DNA of 64,000 nucleotides from Halobiforma nitratireducens JCM 10879 (GCF_000337895.1 NZ_AOMA01000070.1:25039-89038), one strand, 5' to 3'. Counted from the stretch's first letter, positions 43,964-53,233 are shown. Numbers and translations are program-made. The notes: generated by a model not told the origin, from the letters alone.

Positions 43964-45583
43964 ATGAAATCGCTCAAAAACGCCGTCAGCGATACCCCCA
44001 ACCTCGAAGCAGTCATCGAGCGACTCGAGCGTGCCGAACTCTGGACGGTCGCTCTAGCCAGCGCAAGTGCTCTCGTCGCGTTTCTGGTTATTCTGCCGAT
44101 GTTCTGGTTGGTCTGGCAGGCGACGACAGTCGAACTGTCCCGGGCCTACGAACTTATCGTCTCTTCACAGACCGCCCGTATTACGGCCAACAGTATTGGG
44201 TTGATGCTGTTCGTGACCGTGTTTTCGATCGTTCTCGGCGTCCCGCTCGCCGTATTGACGACCCGAACCGATCTCCCGTATCCACGGTTCTGGACGGTCG
44301 TAGCCGCACTTCCGCTCGTGATCCCGAGCTACATCGGCGCGATTGCGTTTACAGGCATGTTCGGGTCGGGAGGCGAAGTCGACTCGCTATTGGGGGTGTC
44401 GGTCCCGCGGGTCGATGGTCTCTCGGGCGCGATCTTCATCATCACGCTGTACACCTACCCGTACGTGTTCCTGACGACGCGGGCGGCGCTGCTCTCGATG
44501 GATAGTTCGCTCGCCGACGCTGCCCGAACACTCAACGCTGGCCCGTTCGAAGCGTTTCGTCGGGTGACGCTGCCACAGATCAGACCAGGGATCGCAGCCG
44601 GTGCATTGCTTGCCGGCCTCTACGCGATATCCGACTTCGGAACACCGGCGTTCATGCAGGCGAGTGTCTTCACGAGCAGGATCTACTGGGAGTTTAGCAG
44701 TTTCAACGTCGAGTACGCTGCGTTGCTTGCGCTCCAACTGATCGCGATCGTCGCCATCGTCCTCGTCATCGAGGCTGGCATCGGCCGTGACGAAGACGCA
44801 AGCGGCGGCGCAAAAACGGGAAGCACGATCAGGCTCGGCATCTGGAAGTGGCCCGCAATGGGATTCGTTTCGGCACTCGGAGCTGTCACACTCGTCGTTC
44901 CGGTCGCGATCTTCACGAGTTGGTTGTTCCGGAGTGAAGGCGATCCCATCCCATCCCTCGAGTTTCAGTGGGAGTTCGCGTTCAACTCGATGCATCTCGC
45001 ATTGCTGGCAGCACTGGTCGCGTGTGCGTTCGCCCTTCCGGTAGCGTACTACTCCGGTCGGACAAATTCCGTCGTCTCGCGAATCCTCGAGCGCGCGACG
45101 TACGTCGGCTTTGCCGTCCCCGGAGTCGTCATCGGTCTCGCGCTGGTGTTCCTGGGGACCCGAACCCTGCCGTCGCTGTACCGGGAAGGCGTCCTGTTGC
45201 TCGTGTTCGCGTACGTTGTCCGGTTCCTTCCACAGGCCGTCGGCACCGTCCGCTCGTCCGTGCTTCAGGTCGACGAGAAGACCCTCGAGGCCGCCCGTAC
45301 GCTCAACGCGGGGCCGATCGAGACCTTCCGGCGCGTCACACTGCCGGCGATCATGCCCGGCGTGATCGCCGGCGGCGTGCTCGTGTTCCTCACGACGATG
45401 AAGGAGCTCCCGGTGACACTGATGCTTCAACCGGTCGGGATGGATACGCTCGTGTCGATCATCTGGGACGCCCAGGACGCGCTGGCCTACCGCTACGCAG
45501 CCGTCCCCGCGTTGCTCTTGATCCTCATCTCCGGGCTCTCGATGCTGGTCTTGCTCCGACAGGAGGGCGGGAAGATCAGCTGA
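43964..45583 (+). CDS. Iron(III) ABC transporter permease (FbpB type, fused double domain)
   Basis: A 539-residue protein with about 12 helices. It carries two EAA loops that contact the ATPase: DAARTLNAGPFEAFRRVTLP and EAARTLNAGPIETFRRVTLP, so it is two permease domains in one chain, the normal FbpB layout. The ATP-binding partner (FbpC) is not in this window; the next gene is unrelated. Energy supply must come from a gene elsewhere. Confidence 0.88.
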   Translation: MKSLKNAVSDTPNLEAVIERLERAELWTVALASASALVAFLVILPMFWLVWQATTVELSRAYELIVSSQTARITANSIGLMLFVTVFSIVLGVPLAVLTTRTDLPYPRFWTVVAALPLVIPSYIGAIAFTGMFGSGGEVDSLLGVSVPRVDGLSGAIFIITLYTYPYVFLTTRAALLSMDSSLADAARTLNAGPFEAFRRVTLPQIRPGIAAGALLAGLYAISDFGTPAFMQASVFTSRIYWEFSSFNVEYAALLALQLIAIVAIVLVIEAGIGRDEDASGGAKTGSTIRLGIWKWPAMGFVSALGAVTLVVPVAIFTSWLFRSEGDPIPSLEFQWEFAFNSMHLALLAALVACAFALPVAYYSGRTNSVVSRILERATYVGFAVPGVVIGLALVFLGTRTLPSLYREGVLLLVFAYVVRFLPQAVGTVRSSVLQVDEKTLEAARTLNAGPIETFRRVTLPAIMPGVIAGGVLVFLTTMKELPVTLMLQPVGMDTLVSIIWDAQDALAYRYAAVPALLLILISGLSMLVLLRQEGGKIS

Positions 45584-45723
45584 CGGTTCCGGAGGCCGTT
45601 CGGCGTGCCGATGGTCGACGATCGACGATCGACAATCTGCCAACCGCCAACGGTCAGCCAACGGGGCTCGAGAATCCACCGAATCACGCACTATTAAGTC
45701 CATCCCGGGAGTGTCTCGCGTGT

Positions 45724-46302
45724 ATGGAGTATACGCTCGAGATAGAAAACGCGCCGGCGACAGTCCCCGGGGGGACGGGGATTCTCCTTTTGCACCCGAG
45801 CACCGGCGAAACGGACCGCATCGACACCGACTTCCTCAAGACGGACACGGACCACTTCCTCGTCGTCTCCACCCGAACGACCGCCCGCGAGGTCAAACAG
45901 AAACTCGAGCACTACGACGTCGACGAGGAGCGCGCAGAAATCCTCGACACGCTGTCGATCGAACGGGGATACTCCCGGCGAAAGAGCGACACCGTCCACT
46001 ACGTCGCCGCGCCCGACGACATCGACGGCATCGTCGACCACATCGAAGGATTCCTCGAAACCCACGACGGCAAGCTTCGGGTCAGCTTCGACTCCGTGAC
46101 CGAACTGGCCTACTACGCCGGCGACGACCGCGCCCTCGAGGCGGTCGACCGTATCGCCGACCTGCTCGAGGAGTACGACGCGGTCGGGCTCTTTCACCTC
46201 TCGGAGGAGCCCCACGACGCAGACACCGTCGAACAGTTCCGCGAGCAGTTCGACGGCATCGTCGACCTCGACGAGGACGGCAGCGTCGACGCCGAGTTCT
46301 GA
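45724..46302 (+). CDS. Haloarchaeal conserved protein (RecA-like/DUF835 type, DUF7090-like)
   Basis: A 192-residue soluble acidic protein. VPGGTGILLLHPSTGETDRI resembles the first strand and loop of the KaiC-like/DUF835 fold but without a Walker A lysine. YVAAPDDIDGIVDHIEGFLE and LRVSFDSVTELAYYAG fit strands of the same fold; haloarchaeal members I recall as DUF7090. It could be an ATP-independent sensor or regulator. CTATTAAG about 28 bases before ATG 45724 is a good TATA box. Confidence 0.65.
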   Translation: MEYTLEIENAPATVPGGTGILLLHPSTGETDRIDTDFLKTDTDHFLVVSTRTTAREVKQKLEHYDVDEERAEILDTLSIERGYSRRKSDTVHYVAAPDDIDGIVDHIEGFLETHDGKLRVSFDSVTELAYYAGDDRALEAVDRIADLLEEYDAVGLFHLSEEPHDADTVEQFREQFDGIVDLDEDGSVDAEF

Positions 46303-46530
46303 CTCCCGGTCGACCACCGAACCCCAGTCGAGACGTCGGTTTCGACTCGAGCCCCGAGCAGCGGACAGTGCAACGACCGAATCGGTGTCGATCCAAGCGC
46401 GAGGGAAGCGGCGGTGGAACCGGGGGATTTCCGACCGACAGCCGACGGGAAACGAGCGTTCCAGGCGAAACTGGGGGGAAACGGAAATAGAGAACGCGAG
46501 GACGACGAACTGACGAGTCGGGCGGCGACG
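46303..46530. other. Gap between convergent conserved genes
   Basis: No ORF with domain character. A weak ORB-like stretch (TTCCAGGCGAAACTGGGGGG, 46459-46478) lies here, about 3.8 kb from the origin; it could be chance. Confidence 0.3.
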
Positions 46531-47325
46531 TCAGTCAGCCAGCGAGTCGAACGTTTTTTCGGCCCACCGGATCGCGTAGTCGGCACCGTGCGTTCGGTAC
46601 GCGTCCGTATCGAGCGCTGCGAACGGTGCCGGCAGCTCGATGGCGTGTTTGATCGCCGCACACGCGAGTTCGGTGGCGTCCGCGAACTCGGTCTCCCCGC
46701 GTGCGACCGCCCGCGGCAGTCCGGAGACGCGGTCCTCGAGACGGCTGCCGGCGTCCTGCCAGGCGTCGCCCAGCTGCGGTCGATCGCTGTCCCCGTGCCA
46801 CTCGGCGAACACCTCGCGGCTCTGTAGCCCGACCCAGCCGTCGTACAGCGCGGCCGCGACCTGGTAGGTGCCGTTCGGATCGAGGGCGGTGGCCGCGTCT
46901 AGCTCCGGATACGAGTCCTCGAAAAAGCCGATGAAGTGTTCCGGTACCTCGACCTCGAGCCCGAGTTCGACGAACGCCTCCGCGAGCAGGAACTGCAAGA
47001 ATGGCTCCGGGGTTCCCTCGACTCGCGGCTTGACGAGCACCACCGGGGGATCGGTCTGTCGAGTCCAGACGACGCTGCCGTCGCCGGGCATCCCGACCGT
47101 CAGGTCCGAACCCGCATAACGGGCCAACAGCGACGGCGCGTCTTCGGGGAGCCAGGAGTCCGGATACGTCGCCGGTTGGATGGAGTCGGTAACGAGCCCC
47201 AGTTCCTCGGCCTGTGCCGGGGGGAGCGTTTCGAAATCACGCTCACAGTCGAAGACGAGCGCGTCGGGGGCGTGATCGTCCCGCACTCCCGCCACGGGCT
47301 CCGAGAGATCGCGGGGCTCGAACAT
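46531..47325 (-). CDS. Haloarchaeal conserved protein (DUF7089-like)
   Basis: A 264-residue soluble protein. It starts MFEPRDLSEPVAGVRDDHAP and has no signal peptide or membrane helix. The length and blocks such as LPPAQAEELGLV and FLQFLLAEAFVELGLEVEVP resemble a haloarchaea-specific family (I believe DUF7089) of unknown role. Its ATG overlaps the stop of a 29-codon membrane protein gene (TGATG), so both form one transcript. Confidence 0.65.
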   Translation of the reverse strand: MFEPRDLSEPVAGVRDDHAPDALVFDCERDFETLPPAQAEELGLVTDSIQPATYPDSWLPEDAPSLLARYAGSDLTVGMPGDGSVVWTRQTDPPVVLVKPRVEGTPEPFLQFLLAEAFVELGLEVEVPEHFIGFFEDSYPELDAATALDPNGTYQVAAALYDGWVGLQSREVFAEWHGDSDRPQLGDAWQDAGSRLEDRVSGLPRAVARGETEFADATELACAAIKHAIELPAPFAALDTDAYRTHGADYAIRWAEKTFDSLAD

Positions 47326-47414
47326 CAGACGAAGACCGTCTGGAAGATGATCAGAACCGACAGCAGTGCCGATACACCGACGGTGGCGAGGACGACTTTG
47401 GTCGCAGTGCTCAT
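47325..47414 (-). CDS. 29-residue single-pass membrane protein
   Basis: ATG at 47414 gives MSTATKVVLATVGVSALLSV continuing IIFQTVFV, a single hydrophobic helix with a short polar head. TTTAAG on the minus strand is about 27-33 bases upstream, correct for a leaderless start. The stop overlaps the start of the following conserved gene by one base. The promoter, hydrophobicity and overlap make it a credible gene. Function unknown. Confidence 0.65.
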   Translation of the reverse strand: MSTATKVVLATVGVSALLSVLIIFQTVFV

Positions 47415-47606
47415 AGGTGGACGCTATCACGCACGTCGCTTAAATCCATCTGTCTCCGGCCGTTCGACGGCGTTCGAATCAGGCGTCGGCCGGCCATCGA
47501 TCCTCCTGTAAGTCTCCGTGGATACGATCATGGCCGAGTCTCCGTGCCGGCGTTACGTCGATGCGTTCGGTAGCGGGAACGAAAACCGTCGAACGTCGAC
47601 GGCGAG

Positions 47607-49040
47607 TTACTCGTTGGCTTCTCGCCAGGAGTCGGGTACGTCGATGACGTATCGACCGTCCTCCTGGAGCGAGATGATGTACTCCTCGCGGTTGTAGAGT
47701 TCCATCAGGTTGAGTTCGTACTGTCCAGGGCGGACGATCTTGATGCTCTCGAACTGCTGGTTCAACTCCTCTCGCAGCTCCTCGATCGACGGCTCGTCTC
47801 CCGAGGGTTCGCTGACGACCCGACCGTCGCCCGGCGGACCGTCTCCTGCTGTCCCGTCGGTATCGGGCGTGCCGGCGGTGTCGGACGGACGGTCCGTGAC
47901 AGTTTCTCCGTCGGAGGAGGGGTAGCCAGGACTGGATTTCGGTTCTGGCTCCGGTTCCGATTCCGGTTCCGGTTTCGATCCCAAGTCTCCACTGGGACTC
48001 GAGGGAGAGTCGGAATCGGGATCGTGAGCATAGTACTCCCGATCGTCAGCGTCGGAGTCGGCAGCCGACGACAGCGCATCTCGGTGGACGACTTCGGATC
48101 TGGCGTCCGCCTGCGCGTCGTTTTCGTTTTCGGCGAGGGTCGCCGTGCCGTCGGACTCCCGACGGCGAGCCTGGGTCGGATCGGACGACGGCGACGATTC
48201 CGAACTGCCGGTCGAACTCGAGGAATGGGTCGGACTCGCGCTTGCGTTCGCATTTGCGGTCGCGTTCACGTTCGAGTCCGTAGCGTCGCCGGAGTTGCCA
48301 CCTGACCGATCCTCAGGTCGACGGGCCGTATCCGGCCACTCGGTAAATCCGTCTTGGTCCTCGTTTTCGTCTTCGTGTCTGTGTTCTCCCTCGCTATCCT
48401 CGTCGTTTGCGGAAGCCGCCGCTCCCGACGCCGTCGGGGTCGTCGAGTTCGAAGTCTCGGTGCTGGGATCGGATTCCCTGCCGCTTTCGGGCCACGGCCG
48501 ATCCGAGGCCTCGAGTGACGCGTCGATGTCGGAAGAATCGGAAGTAGCGGAGTCGGGAGATCGAGCGAGATCGGAGGCCGAAGGGTCGGGTTCGGACGGT
48601 GTAGCCGAGCCGGCGGGATCGGCAGAGTCGGAAGCACCAGGAGCGTTCGCAGTATTCACAGCGTCGCCCGTCTCCGATCCGCCGTCGTCCGAAGACATCC
48701 ACTCGCGAACGGTTTCGGCGGCTCGACTCGCAACGCTGTCGGACTCGGAGTCAGTGGAGACAGAGCCGTCGCCGACTGTCGGCTCGGACGACGGTCCGTC
48801 GTCGTCGGAGAAATCCGTCGACGAACCCGAACCGGTGGGCGGGTCGGCTGCGGCCACACCCGGGTCGGATTCGGTGTCGACGGCGGATACGCTCCCCGCC
48901 TCGGGTTCGCTTCCGCTCGCCGACAGCGAGCCCGACGGCACGAACTGGAACTTGTTCCCGCCACAGTCGGGACACCCCGATAGCATCTCCTTGGAGCCGT
49001 CGGGGAACGTTCGGCCGCAGTTCGTACATTCGTGTGGCAT
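47607..49040 (-). CDS. oapC: Origin-associated zinc-ribbon protein OapC
   Basis: A 477-residue protein. The N-terminal zinc ribbon has CTNCGRTF and CPDCGGNKF. A 350-residue Ser/Asp/Glu/Pro low-complexity region follows. The conserved C-terminus (about 425-477) has QQFESIKIVRPGQYELNLME and YIISLQEDGRYVIDVPDSW. With the neighbours oapB and oapA and the origin it fits the haloarchaeal OapC. The long linker varies among species. The ATG overlaps the oapB stop by one base. Confidence 0.82.
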   Translation of the reverse strand: MPHECTNCGRTFPDGSKEMLSGCPDCGGNKFQFVPSGSLSASGSEPEAGSVSAVDTESDPGVAAADPPTGSGSSTDFSDDDGPSSEPTVGDGSVSTDSESDSVASRAAETVREWMSSDDGGSETGDAVNTANAPGASDSADPAGSATPSEPDPSASDLARSPDSATSDSSDIDASLEASDRPWPESGRESDPSTETSNSTTPTASGAAASANDEDSEGEHRHEDENEDQDGFTEWPDTARRPEDRSGGNSGDATDSNVNATANANASASPTHSSSSTGSSESSPSSDPTQARRRESDGTATLAENENDAQADARSEVVHRDALSSAADSDADDREYYAHDPDSDSPSSPSGDLGSKPEPESEPEPEPKSSPGYPSSDGETVTDRPSDTAGTPDTDGTAGDGPPGDGRVVSEPSGDEPSIEELREELNQQFESIKIVRPGQYELNLMELYNREEYIISLQEDGRYVIDVPDSWREANE

Positions 49041-49444
49041 TAGTTGTGGGAGACGAGTGCGCTGATCAGCGTTTCGTCCTTGTGCAGGGTTTCGATCTGG
49101 TTCGCCGGACCGATCACGGTGAGTTTCGCGTCGGAACTCTCCGATCCCATGATGCGCCCGATCAGCGACGAATCGCCGGCGTCGGATTTGGGATAGGTCT
49201 CGATCTCGATCCCGTTGAACTCGTCAGGGCTGATCTCGGCCATCGTCACCTCGATGAGACGGCTCTCCTCGTCGGGCGTCAGCCCCTCCTCGAGGATGAC
49301 GATGTTACCGTCGTGGACACCGTCCAGGATCATCCTGATCTTCTCCATCGTCGCCATCCCTTCCATGCGTTCGCCGCTTATCAGGTCGATCTGGACGCCG
49401 TCGCTTGGGCCGTCTCCGTCCTCGGCGTCGGTTGCTTGTGGCAT
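49040..49444 (-). CDS. oapB: Origin-associated protein OapB (DUF2073)
   Basis: A 134-residue protein with VQIDLISGERMEGMATMEKI, VHDGNIVILEEGLTPDEESR and KLTVIGPANQIETLHKDETL, the DUF2073 family. In haloarchaea it is encoded between oapC and oapA next to the main origin; its biochemical role is not settled. The acidic N-terminus is about 15 residues. Nine bases separate it from oapA. Confidence 0.88.
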   Translation of the reverse strand: MPQATDAEDGDGPSDGVQIDLISGERMEGMATMEKIRMILDGVHDGNIVILEEGLTPDEESRLIEVTMAEISPDEFNGIEIETYPKSDAGDSSLIGRIMGSESSDAKLTVIGPANQIETLHKDETLISALVSHN

Positions 49445-49453
49445 CGTTTCACC

Positions 49454-50092
49454 TCACCCGAAGTACTCCGCGATGTTGTCGTACACTTCGTCCATGTTGT
49501 CGCCTTCCTTCGCGGAGAGCGGGACGGTCTTGTGCTGTGGGAAGGCGTCCTCGATTCGTTTGACACTCGACTCGTCTAAGTCGATCTTGTTCGCGAAGAT
49601 GAGAACGGGGAGGTCGCGGGATTCGATGATCCCGATCAGCATCGTGTTGACCTGCGTGATCGGGTCTTCGGCACTATCGAGAACGTAGATGACGCCGTCG
49701 ACGTCTTCCCGAAGCCAGTGCATGGCCTCGGCGACGCCTTCGGTCGCCTCGCGAGAGCGACGGATCGCGTCCTCTTTGTCCATCTCGTCGGTGAACTCCT
49801 CGTAATCGACTTTCGTCGTCACGCCTGGCGTGTCGACGATGTCGATCGTCACCGTCTTGCCGTTGCGTTCGATCTCGACGTTTTCCTTCCGGCGAGCGCG
49901 CCGTGTTTCGTGTGGAACGTGGCTTTCGGTGCCGATAGCGTCGCCGGTCCAGTCCCGTGCGATTCGGTTCGCGAGCGTCGTCTTTCCTGCGTTCGGCGGA
50001 CCGTAGATGCCGATACGTTTGGGTTCCTGTTCAGTGAACAGGCGGTCCGTAGCGCGGGAGATACTATCTTTGAGTTCTGTGAACAGTCCCAT
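49454..50092 (-). CDS. oapA: Origin-associated GTPase OapA (Era-like)
   Basis: A 212-residue GTPase with P-loop IGIYGPPNAGKTTLANRI, switch II IVDTPGVTT and base-recognition ANKIDLD. The start MGLFTELKDSISRATDRLF matches the family. It is the first gene of the oapABC unit, which faces away from the origin on its left flank. A role in DNA replication or ribosome-linked control is suggested by location only. Confidence 0.9.
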   Translation of the reverse strand: MGLFTELKDSISRATDRLFTEQEPKRIGIYGPPNAGKTTLANRIARDWTGDAIGTESHVPHETRRARRKENVEIERNGKTVTIDIVDTPGVTTKVDYEEFTDEMDKEDAIRRSREATEGVAEAMHWLREDVDGVIYVLDSAEDPITQVNTMLIGIIESRDLPVLIFANKIDLDESSVKRIEDAFPQHKTVPLSAKEGDNMDEVYDNIAEYFG

Positions 50093-50281
50093 CCTTAGGG
50101 GCCCTCCAGCACCGCGGGGTGCATCTGCGCGTACTACAAACTGAATTCACTTAAGCCTACGTCAAACGTGTTTAAAGAACAACAGAATGAACTGTCATAG
50201 GCCGGAGAAAAAGAGTCGGAGTCGACCGAATCGGTCCCGACATCCAGCTCGAGATAGCTGTTACCGACCCACGTTCTACCA

Positions 50282-50307
50282 CCCCCACCCCTTCGTTTCA
50301 ACTGGAA
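50282..50307 (-). other. Origin recognition box A
   Basis: On the minus strand it begins TTCCAGTTGAAACGAAGGGG, followed by a G-rich tail (TGGGGG). It differs from box B at one of 26 positions. It is the predicted Orc1/Cdc6 binding site on the oapA side. Confidence 0.88.
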
Positions 50308-50439
50308 GCCAGCGAAGCGACAGTGGTGCCATCGGTGTGGACCGAGGTGAGTCAGACCCCGATTTCGCCTCGAGACGGCGTTCTGGAGGGTCAGAGTGCG
50401 AAAACCCCGGAAAAAGACGGGTCTAGTAACTCGAGCCGA

Positions 50440-50550
50440 CACAGCCGGGAGTTCTAGTTCGAACTAGTAACTTAATCCAACTTCTCTAGTAAAAATTCTA
50501 TTTTGCTAGGAGTGCGGATACTGTTTCTACTCCAAAGTCATAAAGCTCCT
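50440..50550. other. AT-rich unwinding-element candidate
   Basis: The most AT-rich part of the origin lies between boxes A and B. It contains the perfect palindrome CTAGTTCGAACTAG (50454-50467) and the repeated motif CTAGTAA at 50423, 50464 and 50486. It is placed and composed as a duplex unwinding element. Confidence 0.6.
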
Positions 50551-50591
50551 TGTTCTAGAGACCCCCCCTCCCCACCCTTCCTGTTCAGCAG

Positions 50592-50617
50592 TTCCAGTTG
50601 AAACGAGGGGGTGGGGG
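50592..50617 (+). other. Origin recognition box B
   Basis: On the plus strand it begins TTCCAGTTGAAACGAGGGGG and is followed by TGGGGG. It is opposite in orientation to box A, 285 bases away, with the AT-rich zone between. A C-rich tract at 50561-50578 just before it looks like the G-tail of a further degenerate box. Confidence 0.88.
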
Positions 50618-50890
50618 GCCGGAGTGACATATACGTAACAACTCTACCAGCCCCCCACAATCCCCAACCACCTATCATGGTACCGATACGTAGTCGATAC
50701 AGCCCTCTATCCGATCGTTTCGAGGATCACGACCGGCAAACTCGGCTTCGTCACGAACTGAACTCCTGGCATCCCCCAGCGAGTCGGTTGAATCGCTTCT
50801 ACGGCAACCGATGCCATAGCTATCGTGAGATATCGGACGGCTAACGGCGTGGAATGTCTCCTGGTTCGAAGTGGACGGAAGGCCGCGACC

Positions 50891-50960
50891 AGACAACAAC
50901 AACATGACGATCAGCCGACAACAATATGATGATCAGACAACAACATGACCAAAATCCACA
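50891..50960 (+). repeat. Imperfect tandem repeats in the origin region
   Basis: Three imperfect units of the type ACAACAACATGA..GATCAG follow each other, then three CACACGT-like units. They lie between box B and orc1. Function unknown; possibly protein-binding iterons. Confidence 0.65.
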
Positions 50961-51363
50961 CGTGCAACACTCCACACGTACACGCGACACGTAAACAGAC
51001 GAAACCCAGCAACCTCACTTGACTGATTCCTCGAGTCCCGTCGCTCTCGTGTGTTCGTGGTCCACTTGGAAACCGAGGATCGGTTCGGTCCGCTCGATCG
51101 GGTCGTCCCGTCGACTGCTATCGACCCGAAACGTGCCTTTTTTCGAGGACTGTTCCGCTATCGGCGTTCGGCTCGGAACGAACCAGCAGTACAACACCGT
51201 ACGGCGGCGTCTTCAATCGTCAAGTTGAACGAAGGGAAGAATTTAAGACCTCGGTCTTCCTCTGTTTCGTTTGCATCAACTGGACCCGGACCGGGACCAC
51301 GAAAAAGCGAATGGGCCTCGACGGCCGTTCTGCTTTCGGATATACCTGGTCTTGGGTTCGGAA

Positions 51364-51385
51364 CTCCACTCGAAATGAGGGGGTA
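51364..51385 (+). other. Degenerate origin recognition box before orc1
   Basis: CTCCACTCGAAATGAGGGGG matches box B at 17 of 22 positions and ends 13 bases before the orc1 ATG, where binding could also autoregulate orc1. Confidence 0.5.
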
Positions 51386-51397
51386 CGTGTACGACGG

Positions 51398-53233
51398 ATG
51401 TCAGACGACAATATGGATACGACCGATCCGGAGAACGTCGACGTCGGGACTACCGACGGGTTTTCGACGGATCTCGGCGGGACGAACTTCGGAAACGAAC
51501 TCGGCGACGGCGAGGACGAACCGAAACAAGGGCTGTTCGACGACCTGCTCAGCGGCGAACCTATCTTCGAGAACAAGGAGGTGCTCAGACCTTCCTACAC
51601 GCCCCACGAACTACCCCACCGTAGCGATCAGATCAACAAGATGGCGACCATTCTCGTCGCCGCACTTCGCGGCGAAACGCCGTCTAATATCCTGATCTAC
51701 GGAAAAACCGGGACTGGAAAGACCGCCAGCGCGAAGTTCGTGAGCAAGGAACTCGAGAGCACCTCCCAGAAGTACAGTGTCCCCTGTGACGTCGAGTACA
51801 TCAACTGCGAGGTAACGGACACCCAGTATCGCGTTCTCGCACAACTCGCGAACAAGTTCATCGAGAAGAACGAGGAACGGATCGAGCAACGGATTTCCTC
51901 CCTCGAGTCACTGCTTGCGGAGCTCGACGACTACGAGCCCGTGTCCGAGCACGACGCTGATCCCGACGTAGCTGGGGAGGCCGGCGACGACCTCTTCGAG
52001 GTGTCCGGTGACGACTCCGACGGTATCCGTGACTCGACCACCTCCGTTTCGACTGCAGGTGAGGAAGAACTGCAGTCTGGCGATTTCACAGCTGAAACGG
52101 AGGGGTCGAAACCGGACACAGCGGAGAGCACCGAAGGGGAGGCCGGAACCGGGGGTACCGAACCCGCTTCGGGTGACGGGCTCCGGTCCGAAGCAAATGC
52201 CGCCGACCCCACTGCGTCGGGGCCGGATGTCGGGGCCGGATCAGACAGCGGGCTCCCCTCAGCGCATCCGCTCGAGTCGACACCGTTCGAGTCCCGCGAG
52301 GAAGTCGAACAGCGAATCGAATCGCTCGAGGAGGACAGCGAGTCCTTCGAGGAAGTTCCGATGACGGGATGGCCGACCGACCGCGTTTACAACGTCTTCT
52401 TCGATGCGGTCGATTACGACGAACGTGTCGTCGTTATCATGCTCGACGAGATCGACAAACTCGTCGAGAAAAGCGGTGACGACACTCTGTACAACCTCTC
52501 GCGGATGAACTCCGAACTCGAGAACTCGCGGGTCTCGATCATCGGTATCTCGAACGACCTGAAGTTTACCGACTTCCTCGATCCCCGCGTCAAGTCCTCG
52601 CTGGGCGAAGAAGAGATCGTCTTCCCGCCGTACGACGCGAACCAACTCCGGGACATCCTGGAACATCGCTCGGACGTCGCGTTCAAGCAGGGAGCCCTCT
52701 CGGAAGACGTGATCCCGCTGTGTGCGGCCTTCGCGGCACAGGAACACGGGGACGCACGCCGTGCGCTCGATCTGCTTCGGACTGCCGGGGAGCTCGCCGA
52801 GCGGTCCCAGGCCGAGACGATCGTCGAGGAACACGTCCGACAGGCCCAGGACAAGATCGAACTCGACCGTGTCGTCGAGGTCGTCCGGACGCTCCCGACG
52901 CAGTCGAAACTCGTCCTCTTTGCGATCATCCTACTCGAGAAAAACGGTGTTCACAGCATCAACACCGGCGAGGTGTTCAACATCTACAAGCGCCTCTGTG
53001 AGGAGATCGACGCGGACGTACTCACGCAACGACGCGTGACCGATCTGATCAGCGAACTCGACATGCTCGGGATCGTCAACGCGGTCGTCGTCTCGAAAGG
53101 GCGGTACGGTCGAACCAAAGAGATCAGCCTCTCGGTCCCGCTCGAGGAGACCGAAGCGGTTCTCCTGTCGGATTCCCGTTTGAGCGACATCGACGACGTA
53201 CAGCCGTTCGTCCAGGCACGGTTCGAGAACTGA
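51398..53233 (+). CDS. orc1: Orc1/Cdc6 replication initiator
   Basis: A 611-residue AAA+ initiator that recognises ORBs and recruits MCM. It has Walker A ILIYGKTGTGKTASA (about 100-114), Walker B VVIMLDEIDKL, sensor ISNDLKFTDFLDPRVKSSL with the arginine finger region, and a C-terminal winged helix. Between the first ATPase half and Walker B lies a 150-residue acidic insert (about 178-325), larger than in most archaeal Orc1 proteins. The ATG at 51398 (MSDDNMDTTDPEN) is chosen over the upstream frame that crosses box C. It faces its origin. Confidence 0.95.
   Translation: MSDDNMDTTDPENVDVGTTDGFSTDLGGTNFGNELGDGEDEPKQGLFDDLLSGEPIFENKEVLRPSYTPHELPHRSDQINKMATILVAALRGETPSNILIYGKTGTGKTASAKFVSKELESTSQKYSVPCDVEYINCEVTDTQYRVLAQLANKFIEKNEERIEQRISSLESLLAELDDYEPVSEHDADPDVAGEAGDDLFEVSGDDSDGIRDSTTSVSTAGEEELQSGDFTAETEGSKPDTAESTEGEAGTGGTEPASGDGLRSEANAADPTASGPDVGAGSDSGLPSAHPLESTPFESREEVEQRIESLEEDSESFEEVPMTGWPTDRVYNVFFDAVDYDERVVVIMLDEIDKLVEKSGDDTLYNLSRMNSELENSRVSIIGISNDLKFTDFLDPRVKSSLGEEEIVFPPYDANQLRDILEHRSDVAFKQGALSEDVIPLCAAFAAQEHGDARRALDLLRTAGELAERSQAETIVEEHVRQAQDKIELDRVVEVVRTLPTQSKLVLFAIILLEKNGVHSINTGEVFNIYKRLCEEIDADVLTQRRVTDLISELDMLGIVNAVVVSKGRYGRTKEISLSVPLEETEAVLLSDSRLSDIDDVQPFVQARFEN
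52037..52106. other. ORB-like inverted pair inside orc1
   Basis: CCTCCGTTTCGACTGCAGG (52041-52059; minus orientation) and CAGCTGAAACGGAGGGGT (52089-52106; plus orientation). The second matches the ORB core at 16 of 18 positions. Both lie in the low-complexity acidic insert of the initiator, in the same mutual orientation as boxes A and B. Confidence 0.45.

Larger units (their letters stand above)
50093..51397. other. oriC1: Replication origin (oriC1-type) between oapA and orc1/cdc6
   Basis: About 1.3 kb of AT-richer, gene-free DNA between divergent oapA and orc1/cdc6. It holds a strong ORB in minus orientation (50282-50307), one in plus orientation (50592-50617) and a weaker one (51364-51385) before orc1. 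Between the two strong ORBs is an AT-rich zone with a 14-bp palindrome and repeated CTAGTAA motifs. Gene order and element orientation match the main haloarchaeal origin; no experiment supports activity in this strain. Confidence 0.88.

Noticed and set aside
46459-46478. ORB-like TTCCAGGCGAAACTGGGGGG
   Set aside because: Mismatches fall in the conserved centre; too weak to call without a genome-wide scan.
51218-51239. CAAGTTGAACGAAGGG before orc1 as a further ORB
   Set aside because: Requires a deletion in the AAAC core; kept only as a possible decayed box.
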